Source: Agelaius tricolor (Eukaryota > Chordata > Aves > Passeriformes > Icteridae). Taken from it: a stretch of 64,000 bases of DNA. The notes under the pieces are model-generated. The model saw nothing but the letters and a program-made list of their open reading frames with translations, did no database searches and was not told where the DNA came from. Both the position numbers and the translations under genes were made by a program. Positions 10,561-19,930 of the stretch are shown here, one piece after another. How positions within the stretch are numbered: the first letter of the stretch is position 1; the number at the start of each line of letters is the position of its first letter. The stretch is taken from positions 82,252,881 to 82,316,880 of the forward strand of contig JALJCS010000001.1 of assembly GCA_023055355.1 (NCBI GenBank), given 5' to 3'.

Positions 10561-10811
10561 CCTTTCTTCCTAGAAAACATTATAATCTGGAAAAAATAAA
10601 TAAATTGTACTTTGCAAAAAGTGAATATGACTCCTTCATCTAAATGGCATGGTTTGCACATGTGTCTTTTGTCAGCAGATCACTCCTAAAATAAAAGCAC
10701 TTAAACTACAGTTTCTGCCAACTTATCAGACACCAATTGGTGACAACATATATGTATTGCAATTTCTAAAGGCAGCTTTGTACGCCAGCGTTTTCATCTT
10801 CTTTGCCCTGC

Positions 10812-10830
10812 CTTTTTTTTTTTTTTTTTA
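10812..10830. repeat. poly(T) tract
   Basis: A run of about 18 T following GCCCTGCC. Low complexity; it also lies upstream of the candidate micro-exon. Confidence 0.8.
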
Positions 10831-10870
10831 ATTTGAAACGGTGACTGATTTCTTTTTCTGTTTCCCTCAG

Positions 10871-10892
10871 CTTGGTGCACTGCACGTAACAA
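10871..10892 (+). other. candidate micro-exon, 22 nt
   Basis: A strong acceptor tract (TTTCTTTTTCTGTTTCCCTC then AG at 10869-10870) with a branch-point-like GTGACTGAT about 27 nt upstream, and a near-consensus donor CAA|GTAAGT (10893-10898), bound only 22 nt. Both splice sites are better than a random pair. No known protein is recognised from the sequence, and it may be a decoy site pair. Confidence 0.22.
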
Positions 10893-11079
10893 GTAAGTAT
10901 CTTTAGCTGCTTTTGAAAGAAGAAAACACCTCTTTAAAAATGTTTCAAACGAGTGTTGCCCAATATGAAGTGGCTGCCAGAATTAACAGGAATAATTGAT
11001 TCTCCAATAGTCATACATGAAAACTAGCTTAAATTTTACAAAACCACTTCTGGCATGTTCAAATACTTAAATAAATGTG

Positions 11080-11345
11080 GTAGTGATCTTTTAATCCCCT
11101 CTTCCATCTTTAGCAGTGAAGCAGCCTACCCAGGCACCAAAGAAGGCAGCCCCATCCTCTCGGAGGACGATTTTGCTGCCAGGCACTATCCGTCATTCCT
11201 CCATTCACATGGTACCAAGGTTGTTGGATCTGTATTTTGCTTATCGAGTCACCAAACCAATGCATCATCAAAGGGAGCTGTCAATTCACAGCACATCACC
11301 CGTGCTTTGAACTAGGAATGAGTCAAACGTTTTGGAGCTTTATTT
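11080..11345 (+). promoter_or_regulatory. CpG-retaining conserved-looking block, or terminal exon candidate
   Basis: From CATCTTTAG (AG at 11112-11113) onward the text keeps CpGs (CTCGGAGGACG, CATCACCCGTG, TATCGAGTC, AAACGTTTTGG) and is open in two plus-strand frames at once: an 86-codon frame (11055-11315) and one from 11116 to 11310. If it were spliced behind the 22-nt candidate, its frame would stay open to the TAG at 11308-11310. No domain is recognised. Dual openness without stops is also typical of conserved non-coding DNA. Confidence 0.28.
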
Positions 11346-11439
11346 ATTAAGGTCAAAACTGGGTTTGAATTGGCAATGAGGGCAGGGGAGTGGTGAGGGG
11401 AGCAGAGGATGGCTGCTGACTCAAGAAACCTGCTGGGAC

Positions 11440-11825
11440 TTTGTGGCCCACTGCTAGGCAACAGCCCATCCCCACCACAGCAAACATACGGCCACAAAAT
11501 GAATGACCTCATCTACAAATCAGCTATTTGATATGCAGATCGGACTGCCGGCCTCTGCCATAGCACAGCACTGCACGGGCAGCAGGTGCAGCAGGAACAA
11601 CTACATGGCCTCTTCACGTTTTAAGAAGCAGGGCTGTCTTGTGCTCGCCCACTCCCTCTGGTCCTTTGCAATTCCTGAATCTCTATTGCCTTCATTTTTT
11701 ATTTAGACTCTCCATTTAAAGAAAAGATGGCGACTCCTTTCTGCTTCGCTCTGCGCGCAGCCTTAGGCCCAGGGAGGAAGGGGCAGGGCTAAGCAGCCTT
11801 TATGATTCTCTCAGCATCCAAACAC
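11440..11825 (+). promoter_or_regulatory. possible promoter-like block with YY1 site and tiny ORF
   Basis: AAAAGATGGCGACTCC (11722-11737) contains the YY1 core AAGATGGCG, an element that often overlaps the start codon of TATA-less genes. The ATG in it (11727) opens a 21-codon frame ending at TAA 11790-11792, rich in A, G, P and R. CTCTGCGCGCAG just inside adds CpGs. Upstream text (11520-11640) also carries CpG and a CTGCACGGGCAGCAG phrase. There is no sign of a following coding exon, so an orphan promoter, a non-coding RNA or a decayed gene start are all open. Confidence 0.3.
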
Positions 11826-13701
11826 ACGACCTGAAAAAACAAGGGGTGTTTTAGGAAGGAATTGCAATTCCCAAGGTTTTTGTCTTCTCAGATGTCGTGT
11901 CTTTGCAAATGATTATCATAGCGAGGTTTGTTGTTTCTCTTTCAAAATGGAGACCCTCTATGTGCAGACAGTGCTGTGGATGACAACACATTTCCCTGTG
12001 CACGTATGCTCCCCTTTAACTGCATGGAGAGTGCTGTTTGCAACCTACAGTGAGGGGAATAAGTGTGATTTTGTGGGCAGACTCACAAAAAAAGGAAACA
12101 CAGCATTTGTAACAGAATTAGAGTATTTTTCAGCTGTGTGTTAAAAAGAGTAAAGAACTGCTGCTACTCTGGTCTATGAAACAGCACTGAGCCTCTTAGT
12201 GGGCCTCAAAGAGCAATAAAACACAGTGTAATATAATTTGTATTGTCTGTGGTTGCAGGTTATGTCCTGAAAGCCGTAAACTATTACAGCTTTATAGCTA
12301 TGCTGCTGGTATTAACTAAATGAAAGGGCTATTTGTTCTAAATCTGTAGCCTGCATGATAGCAAATCTTAAATTCATCAGAAGCAATTGATGAAAAAATG
12401 GGTAAAAATGCTGCAGACCCAATAGAGTCAAAGCTCTAATGCAAAGAAAACAAAGATTTGGTGTGGTGTCTAACCCCTTCAGGTTTCTGCTTCATACTTC
12501 TGGCGGGCACAATTGATCATCCCTGAGACTACAAGGTATATTCAGCTGATGGGCCTGAGGGAAGCCTTGGGCTGCTTGTTACAGGAAACTATGAAAAAAT
12601 AGATATTTACATTATTGTGTCTAGATCATTCTGGAGTCTAAAGAAAGATCCTGGATTTGCTGAAATATAGGAGCTCCTTCTTTTTACCTCCTTAAGGGAG
12701 TTTTTTTTTTTGTTGAAAAATGCACCTCTGAGTAGAAAAGACAGTGATTTAGGGAGCCAATCTAACTACACCATATCTTTCTCCTGAAAGTTGTGAAAAT
12801 GTTTAGGTATTAGCTTGAAATCTTGGAATTTCCTGTTAAAGCGGAATTGTTTTCCACGTGTGTGTACTCAGTCACAATGCTTTAGCTTTATTCAGACTTG
12901 AATTTAAACATGGATGAGATATGTGTCATTAAATTTGCTCGGGGTCATGAATTATTCGTCAGATAATTCTGCAGCTGGTTCCTCATAACCTTCAGCTTCT
13001 GCATAAGGCATTGGTTGTGATGCCAGGAATAGGTTCTGGCTGGTCATGGACTCTTACTCACTATGAACTTCTGTCAGGCTTGTGTGAGACAAACACTTTT
13101 GAGTTCAGAATGCACTTCAAGTTAAAGCACTCAAATACTTCCTTAAAATTGGCCAATCCACAAGTCATTTTTTACTAAAAGCTCACAAGAATGTTCACAG
13201 CAAATGAATAGGAAGGATGCAAAAGGAAAGGGGTTTGGACACTCAAAGGAATGTGGAAGACACAGTTGTGATTATTGCCCCATTTCTTTCAAATGGGCTT
13301 AGCCTAGATGTCTGACTGTCAGACCAATGCCTCAGGGTTCCTAAAATGCTTGTTTCAGGACACAGCCAAAGTGCTGCCAGCTCCCCTTTGTCCCCTGCCC
13401 GGCAGAAAGCAAAGCCAGAAGTTTGAAACACTTTGGGGTTTGATAGCAGGGAGCTTGACCAGGTTCTTGAGGCCTGAGCAGATCTGAAAGAGGACACAGA
13501 TCTGCCCTCCTGATGTAGTGCAGGTGAGCAGCAGGCAATGGGAAGGGGCAGTGTGACTGTCCCCTCCCATGTCACATTCCTGCTGTGTTTGCATGGTTCT
13601 GTGAGCTTATGCTGGTTCACTTGCTTTCTTCTGCTTCTCTGAAGACAACCCAAGTTGCTTACCTAGAAGAGTGGGCCATTGTAGGGGCCATTTTCAGTGC
13701 T
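11826..13701. other. unique DNA, no gene recognised
   Basis: A 136-codon minus-strand frame (13243-13653) lies here with two other overlapping minus-strand frames, which points to locally stop-poor, GC-richer sequence rather than a gene; no motif is recognised in any of them. The rest has only short frames. A T-run is at about 12703-12712. Confidence 0.55.
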
Positions 13702-13769
13702 TTTTGTCCAGGCTGAGGCACATTCTGTTTTGTCCAGGCTGAGGCACATTTTGTCCAGGTTGAGGCGCA
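13702..13769. repeat. short tandem repeat, 21-26 bp unit, three copies
   Basis: TTTTGTCCAGGCTGAGGCAC starts at 13702, 13728 and 13749. The first unit has a 5-base insertion (26 bp), the other two are 21 bp, and the third differs at two positions (GGTTGAGGCGCA). A fourth start, TTTTGT at 13770, is cut off. It is a locally generated duplication. Confidence 0.85.
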
Positions 13770-14165
13770 TTTTGTTACTCAGGGGGTATATATGTGAAAA
13801 TTGCCTGGTAGTCTGTTTTCTCAAAGTGGGCTCCCAAAAAGTCCTCAGTTTTGCAAACTTCCATGTGTTTTACAGTCCTTACCACCCTTCATTGCAACAC
13901 TTCAGTTATTTGGCCAGATGTATGCCTGAATGTGTGTTAAGTTATGAAAGTATTTGCTGCTGAGAGCATTAACTTCCATGCTTTGTCAGTGATCACATTG
14001 GCAGAGCAGGGCTGGGTAGCCAAGGGGCCTCTCCAGGACCCCTGCCTCATGCTGACACCACTGAAGCTTTGGGGTATATCCCAGGCTCCTTCTATTCCCA
14101 GCTATGGTTCAGCTTACCAACAGCTTCTCCACAGAGACAACTTCTGTCTGGCATAGGTGCAAAGA
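13770..14165. other. unique DNA, no gene recognised
   Basis: Frames of 70-88 codons overlap in the plus direction and none resembles a known protein. No repeat is recognised. Confidence 0.5.
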
Positions 14166-14395
14166 TATAGAATCATGGAATGGTTTGGATTGGAAGGGAT
14201 CCTCAAATTCATCTAGTTCCAACCCACTGCCATGAGCAGAGACACTTTCTACTAGACCTGCTTGCTCAAAGCCCCATCCAACCTGGCCTTGAACACTTTC
14301 AGGGATAGGATGTCATTAACTCCTACATTTAAAAGGACATGCCATAAGACACAGAAATTTCCAGCTGAAGGCAATTTGTTCCAAGTGATAAATAT
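14166..14395 (-). mobile_element. CR1 LINE, 5'-truncated 3' end
   Basis: ATAGAATCATGGAATGG begins the block, then TTGGAAGGGATCCTCAAA, ATCTAGTTCCAACCCACTGC, CTAGACCTGCTTGCTCAAAG and CCCCATCCAACCTGGCC follow in the order of the reverse complement of the CR1 3' region. The ATAGAATCAT end is the characteristic CR1 3' terminal repeat, so the element lies on the minus strand. Similarity is strong to about 14305 and fades through GGCAATTTGTTCCAAGTGAT to about 14395. Only the 3' end is present, as usual for avian CR1; no reverse transcriptase remains. Confidence 0.88.
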
Positions 14396-15530
14396 TAGAA
14401 TACTTTTGACTGCTCAGGAACTCTCCTCTTGTGGTTTTAATAGCAAAGAAATGTCAAGAAGCAAGAGTGGGCGAGAGAGAGCAGTCTTGGTGACAAGCTG
14501 GATGTGAACATCTTGGGCTGGGGCTGGCAGAGCTCCGTGGCACAGCTGCAGGCTATCCCCTGACTGCTGGACCCAGTGCCAGAGAATGATCTGGACCATT
14601 TTCACATAATATTTGAATGAGGTTTTAAATAAAGATGCCAATAGTGTGCACAAGGCCACAAAAGGCAAAGCTGTTGGTATGCAAGGGATTTGGGATGAGC
14701 ACTGGATGCTTGGACAGGCTGCTTGGGCAATAGCTAGCAACTGAAGAGCAATTTCTCAGCCAGCTAAGTGGCATCTGTTCAGATTTCTTGCAGAGAGCAG
14801 GCTTCCCTCCCCTGTGACAAGGGGAGGGAAGCCTGCACATTCCTCCTGTCCCGCCTGACAGCACAGAAGTGGCGGTGGCTGCTGCTGTCCCTGACCCGGG
14901 GCCCCACAGGGGCAGAGTCTACTGGAGTGAAGCTGCTGCTGGGACAACGTGAAAGAGTGAAATTGTTCTGATATGCAAACAGGGAGCCCTGCTGAAGCTG
15001 TGCTGCCTTGAATTCAGAGAGAAGAGCAAGGGTGCTGGTGGAAGGAGGACAACAAACCCCAGTGTTAAGGCTGCTCTTGCTGAATGCATCCCACTAAAGA
15101 ACAAAGCAAGGAGAGCCTTGCTCTCGAAAGAATTTGATCCACCAAGCAAGGCTGCTACAGTGTTAACCCCTTTGTGGCAAGCTGCTTGGGATGTAATTTA
15201 ACTGGAGTGCCATTGAGAAGTGGCAGATTGCTACGCTTTTACAGGCAGGAAATGCCACAAGTTCTGGAATGGTATCACTGGCTCTAGCATGTTAGCCTCT
15301 GCTTTTGCACCTGATTTTTTGAGGGGAGGTGTTAGTGAAAAAATTGTGGCAGACCTGTGGCATTGAAAGAGTTATTACAAACCACTGGATAAAATGTCAA
15401 TGATGCCTGATGCAAAGAAATGTGCAGCGTTAGCAGATATATGTTGCTGATCTGGTAACAGCTAGCCCTCTCCAAAGCAGTGATATTTCTGGGGATATTT
15501 CTGGGTTTCAGTAACCAGCCCCATAGGAGG
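14396..15530. other. unique DNA of mixed composition, no gene recognised
   Basis: Frames up to 108 codons (14414-14740, minus) overlap one another on both strands, and none has a recognisable domain. The decayed 5' part of the CR1 copy may extend to about 14445. About 14800-14930 is GC-rich. No splice-bounded frame stands out. Confidence 0.5.
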
Positions 15531-16060
15531 TCTTCCTTGATACTTTTAACCAAATTGTGGCATTTGGCTCCCGCCCAGTGAAAGGAAGCCAGCAGAGCTA
15601 CCGGCCTTCAGGAAGGGTTTGGGTAGGCATTGCGTCGGAGCTGGCACGCACTCAAGGGCACAGCACAGGCTCCACCAGGCACTGGTAGGATGTGTTAGCC
15701 TTTTTGCGCCAAGGCAGCCCTTCCACACATTTTCTAATCCCACCAGAGCAGATAGATTGCATTCAGGAAAGACATAATTTCCATATCCTTTGAGGGTGAT
15801 TGCGCAAAGCCAAGTGCAGTGTGTCTATTGTGCCTGTAGGTCTCGGCTCAGAGAAACTGCACTGTTCACGCTTCCCCGGTGCTCAGCCTCCCCTGCTCTC
15901 CCTGCCTGCGGATATTCTGCTGACAGCTCCATCTTCCTCCAGCCAATACACTCAAGAGGCTACAGCCATGGTCCTGGCTTGTTTCTGCAGCCCCAGAACC
16001 ACAGCCCTCACAGCTCACAGCCAAATTTTTTGGTGGAGCAGTTGTACTGAGCTTTGACAG
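15531..16060. promoter_or_regulatory. GC-richer block with C/EBP- and E2F-like sites
   Basis: TTTTTGCGCCAAGG (about 15700-15713) fits an E2F site, and ATTGCGCAAA (15799-15808) is an almost perfect C/EBP palindrome. Several CpGs survive (TTGCGTCGGAGC, GGCACGCAC). Two plus-strand frames of 85-86 codons overlap at 15790-16057 without a recognisable product. The sites are single matches and may be fortuitous. Confidence 0.25.
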
Positions 16061-17135
16061 TGGAGTGTGACTTTGGGATTAGGAATCACTGGACCGTAAC
16101 TGCGTTGAACTGTGCTCTGTACTCACTCACTGTGATACTGCTGCTGCTTGTGGCATCCTTGTTTCTAATTCTGAACTATAAAGGTCATTCCAAGGTAGAG
16201 ATCTGTGCTGGATGTGGTTTGCTCCTATTGCAATAGTGTTTGCAAGTACTGACATGCCATGCTGGTCAACATCGGGTTAATACCCCTGAGACCTCCCCAA
16301 GTGAATAAGCACATACAGAAGCATGCATGTTTACAGCAGAGATTTTGCCAATCACCTCCTGACAAACTGGGGGTTGGTTGTTTGTGTGCTTCTCTTTAAC
16401 TTCACTCTCCACCACAGAACTTTTAAGAATAAACTAGATTTAAGCTGTAGCTGAACAACTGTAGGCAAATATTTGTTTCCAGGCCAGAAAGTACTTGAAC
16501 TTATTTTGTGATGCTCTTTCTGCATATTATATTGCTCTTCTTTTTCCCTTTTTTTTTTTTTCCTTCCCTAAGGAAGACCCATATTGTAACACTTTAACAG
16601 AGGAAATTCACTCTGCCTCTGCTTTCCTGCCTGGTGTATATTCAAATAATTGCTGCATTTTAACAAGCTAAATTGCATTCCCACCAGCTGTCCCTCAGAC
16701 CAAACCTTCAAGGATATGCTAAACAATAATGACTGCAACAACAGTAAGCTCAAAAGGCCTCAAGATCCCTTCAAAGATAAGATGTCTTGCTGTTTCCCTT
16801 CCATATCCAGGCACTTTCATGCAGATTAGCAAAACAGCATGCTTACAGCCTACATAGGCAAAGCAATGCTTAGAATGGGGGTGAGTTTGACCCTGTGTGA
16901 ACGTAGGGAAGGAAAATGTAAAAATCAGAAGATAACACTCCAGGGTAAAGCCAGCTGGGGCTCTGCTGAGCAGGGTACGCTGTGTCGCCCATGACCTGGC
17001 AGACATTAGCATTTCACATATTCCCCCCTTGGTCACAAATCACCAGAGAGATGCTTTTCTGCACATGTCATCGTGTGTCCTGCACGGCTGTGACCGAAGG
17101 CCTTCCCACGGCCCGCTGCCGGGATTGTCCAGTGA
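16061..17135. other. unique DNA, no gene recognised
   Basis: A T13 run is at about 16549-16561. A 105-codon minus-strand frame (16719-17036) shows no known motif. No repeats are recognised before the minisatellite begins. Confidence 0.5.
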
Positions 17136-17445
17136 GGGGACAGGCAGCGGGGACAGGCAGGGGTGGCATGGGCAGGCAGCGGGGACAGGTAGGGGTGGCA
17201 TAGACAGGTAATGGGGACAGGCAGGGGTGGCATAGACAGGTAATGGGGACAGGCAGGGGTGGCATGGACAGGTAATGGGGACAGGCAGGGGTGGCATGGA
17301 CAGGCAGCGGGGACAGGTAGGGGTGGCATGGACAGGCAGCGGGGACAGGCAGGGGTGACATGGACAGGTAATGGGGACAGGCAGGGGTGGCATGGACAGG
17401 TAATGGGGACAGGCAGGGGTGGCATGGACAGGCAGTGGGGCAGCC
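17136..17445. repeat. 32-bp minisatellite, nine full copies
   Basis: GGGGACAGG recurs at 17149, 17181, 17213, 17245, 17277, 17309, 17341, 17373 and 17405, exactly 32 bp apart, so nine full units fill 17149-17436 with no indel. A partial unit precedes (17136) and a decayed one follows (17437). Each unit ends either CAGGCAGC/T or CAGGTAAT; copies 1, 5, 6 and 9 carry the first type and 2, 3, 4, 7 and 8 the second. The plus strand is G-rich with several GG/GGGG runs per unit. Because the minus strand of the unit has no stop codon and 32 is not a multiple of 3, long Pro/Cys/Leu-rich frames (185, 156 and 97 codons) appear in all minus-strand frames; they are artefacts. Confidence 0.95.
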
Positions 17446-17560
17446 GTGCAGGAAGGGGAGCTGTCAGGAGGAGGCAGAGGGCAAAGGCAGAGGGAACAGG
17501 CAGAGGGCACAGGAAGGGGACGGGCGGAGGAGCAGGCAGCGGGGCAGGCAGAGGCCCAGG
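17446..17560. repeat. degenerate GGCAGAGGG-type repeat next to the minisatellite
   Basis: Words such as GGCAGAGGGC, GGCAGAGGGA and GGGGACGGGCGG recur at irregular spacing of about 10-20 bases. It looks like an older, eroded part of the same G-rich array, also carrying a few CpGs. Confidence 0.7.
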
Positions 17561-17885
17561 CCCCTCATCCGCAGCCCCGCGCTGGCCCACGGCAGATGGG
17601 GAGGGCAGGAACCGGGATTAGCGATTCCTCCTCACCTCCCCACCCCTTCCCCGGCCCCAGCTGGCTGTTTAAAAAGAAAGCCATAAACCCATTAGTACAA
17701 AGACAAATGAATCTCATACCCTGAGGCATTCCTTCATTCAGAACTGGCCTTAACTACTTTTCCAACCTTCCTCCCTTTAACCCCCATCTCTTTTGGGTTT
17801 TCTTCAGAGAAAAGTTGTTCGGCAGAGTTCGGCAAAATGCTTGACAATACGGCCAGTTAGGAAGTTTTTAGTAAAATTCTAGAAC
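17561..17885. other. unique DNA, no gene recognised
   Basis: The GC-rich flank ends near 17665, after which the sequence is ordinary. GTTCGGCAGAGTTCGGCAAAA (17818-17838) contains a 10-bp direct repeat. Nothing else stands out. Confidence 0.5.
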
Positions 17886-18020
17886 CTCACTTTGTACGTG
17901 TGCAGGTATATTTTCATATATATACACGTGTATAAATATCTGTCAGCATGTATATGTACAAATATATGCTTAGATATGTCTTCCACATTGTTTACATACA
18001 TATAAATATATACATATTTT
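17886..18020. repeat. degenerate TA/TG-rich simple repeat
   Basis: TATATATACACGTGTATAAA, GTATATGTACAAATATATGC and ACATATAAATATATACATAT follow one another. This is an imperfect alternating purine-pyrimidine tract with no coding potential. Confidence 0.75.
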
Positions 18021-18034
18021 TTAATTCAATATGC

Positions 18035-18190
18035 TAGGCACATGTAGTGGATATTAATGCTGGAAAACGGCTGTATGTTGCAGCTAAGTTTAATACTGTA
18101 TGATTTTATGTGTCCTTGATTTTACATTAATGCTAAGCACATGTGAGCCTGTGGCTGCAGCCAATGTGAATTATTTCCCCTTGCATCTAC
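18035..18190. promoter_or_regulatory. possible conserved non-coding block
   Basis: Contains TTGATTTTACATTAATGC, GCTAAGCACATGTGAGCC (E-box CACATGTG) and CAGCCAATGTGAATTATT (CCAAT). The text is free of low complexity and follows a simple-repeat tract. Enhancer function is inferred from texture only. Confidence 0.3.
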
Positions 18191-19189
18191 ACAGGATGTA
18201 GAAAATAATGTGGCAGTACTGTGGGAACTATAGGGGACTTGCCACAGCAGTATAGTGGGAATAGTGGGAAGGGCTCAGAGGAAATGGCAAGTGAAAATAC
18301 AAATAAGGTTTTATGAAGTTTTTGTTTGTTTGTTTGCTTTCCAATTAAAGGAACTGCTCTACGTATAGGTGAGATAGTACAGAAGTAACTATACTGCAAA
18401 TTATAAAAAAGGTAATCATTTAGAAGGTGCAAATAAATAAAGTTGTTTAAAGGTGAATCCAGCTGAATTAAATATGTCTGAATTATCAGACCTTTTGGAA
18501 CTGTTCCTATTTGAATGTGTAACTAAACTGCTAAGAAAAAGACTAATGGACACTTTTTAAGTCTCTTGCTTTTTAATTTTTTGTCCCAATCAACTACTTC
18601 TTATTCATCTGTAATTTGCAATTTCCTTCTGTTGATGATATACATATATGTATATAAATGTGTTAACTAGTCCATAGTTTAAAAATGCGTATTTAAACTG
18701 AGTGGAAAACTTAATCATCTTTTATATTTATTTGATCTGACTTCTTGGCAATTCACATCTCTCCCCACTGGTTTTATCACATTTTGATTTTTCAGAGATT
18801 TTCTTGGAGTGTTTTACTTTCCAATCAAAATCATATGGATTACAGTTTAAAACACTTTTAAAGTAGTAGGCCCCTTTAGTACACTCTGACTATGGAAGTG
18901 GAGAACCTTATGGTGCATCCCTTCAGAGCAGGCAGCAGAATTAAGTGTTAATGCTTGGTAGTGACTGGTTAGGTACTATGAATATGACCATCTACTTCAT
19001 TAAAATCAGATGTAGCCATAGAGACTTCTATAAATCACAGCTATTTCCTAATCAAGGCTCCCATCATAGTCAATGAAGTTATAGATTAGTAAAGATTTTG
19101 CCTTCAAATCAAAGTCCTTGTATTTGGTTTACATAATTTATAAAATTCTGGCAGTCCTTGGACACATTAAGTATTCTTCTCCTGTGTGA
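18191..19189. other. unique AT-rich DNA, no gene recognised
   Basis: One 81-codon minus-strand frame (18187-18432) has no known motif. TATACATATATGTATATAAA near 18639-18658 is a simple palindromic TA tract. Otherwise featureless. Confidence 0.55.
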
Positions 19190-19350
19190 AACCCATCCAA
19201 GGGTAGATTAAGTTAGTTTTGCTTTATGTCATGTTGCTTGTCATGAATAATCCTGCAGTCAGAGGTGACAGACACGTGACATGCCGTTAAACGTGACCAG
19301 AGGCTTTTCACGCAGCTGGGGCATCGAGAGGCTCAGATGCCACTGAGGTT
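19190..19350. promoter_or_regulatory. possible conserved non-coding block
   Basis: GTGACAGACACGTGACATGC holds the E-box CACGTG (19274-19279, MITF/USF/bHLH-PAS type) and is followed by GTTAAACGTGACC, TTCACGCAGC and GCATCGAGAGG; several CpGs survive in an AT-rich setting. No coding frame is evident. Confidence 0.33.
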
Positions 19351-19659
19351 AAATGGAGTTCTCTGAGTAAGGATATGATTTGCCAATGCAGCTAAGTTAT
19401 CTAGAAGTCTTAGTCTTGATGAAAGACTCTTAAATCTCTTCTGTGTTTTGGAAAATTGTGACCTATATCCCTTAATCTTCTATGGATGTCTCCAGCTGTA
19501 TGTTTGAAGCAGAGGGCATGCCAAGTTGATTATGTTTTTGTGAAGCAACCTAACTTTTCACTGAAAGGAGGCTAAAGAGGGCAGTGCAGCACAAGGTGAC
19601 GAGCTTCAAGACTCAGAATAGTCACAGATTAGCAAAAAAATGCTTTCGTAAACAGGATT

Positions 19660-19930
19660 TTGCAGAGACTGGAGCTGTTAATTGTTATTGTAATGCACCA
19701 CATTTTAATTGAGTTAATTGGCACAAAATGTTTATCTCCATTGGCTGAGATAAAATGTCAAAAGCTCTTTGATTGCAATTGGAATTACAGTAGGAAACCT
19801 TGACAATAGAAGTCAATGTTTTACAATGTGCTGCTGTTTAGATCTGTTTGCTTGGGGGATGAAGCATAATGTTTATTATCTCTGAGGTATCCATTTTGCC
19901 TTTGGAAAGAGCGTCCCAAAGCACCACTGC
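19660..19930. promoter_or_regulatory. strong enhancer-like block with homeodomain, CCAAT and TCF words
   Basis: The stretch carries GCTGTTAATTGTTATTG, CATTTTAATTGAGTTAATTG (tandem TAATTG homeodomain cores), ATTGGCTGAGATAA (inverted CCAAT next to a GATA word) and CTCTTTGATTGCAATTGG (TCF/LEF CTTTGAT then a CCAAT-like site). It has no low-complexity runs and no open frame of note. Among all blocks here it reads most like a developmental enhancer; this is inference from motif density, not measured conservation. Confidence 0.42.

Noticed and set aside
13243..13653. 136-codon minus-strand frame
   Set aside because: Three overlapping frames are open in the same stretch, indicating stop scarcity rather than coding constraint.
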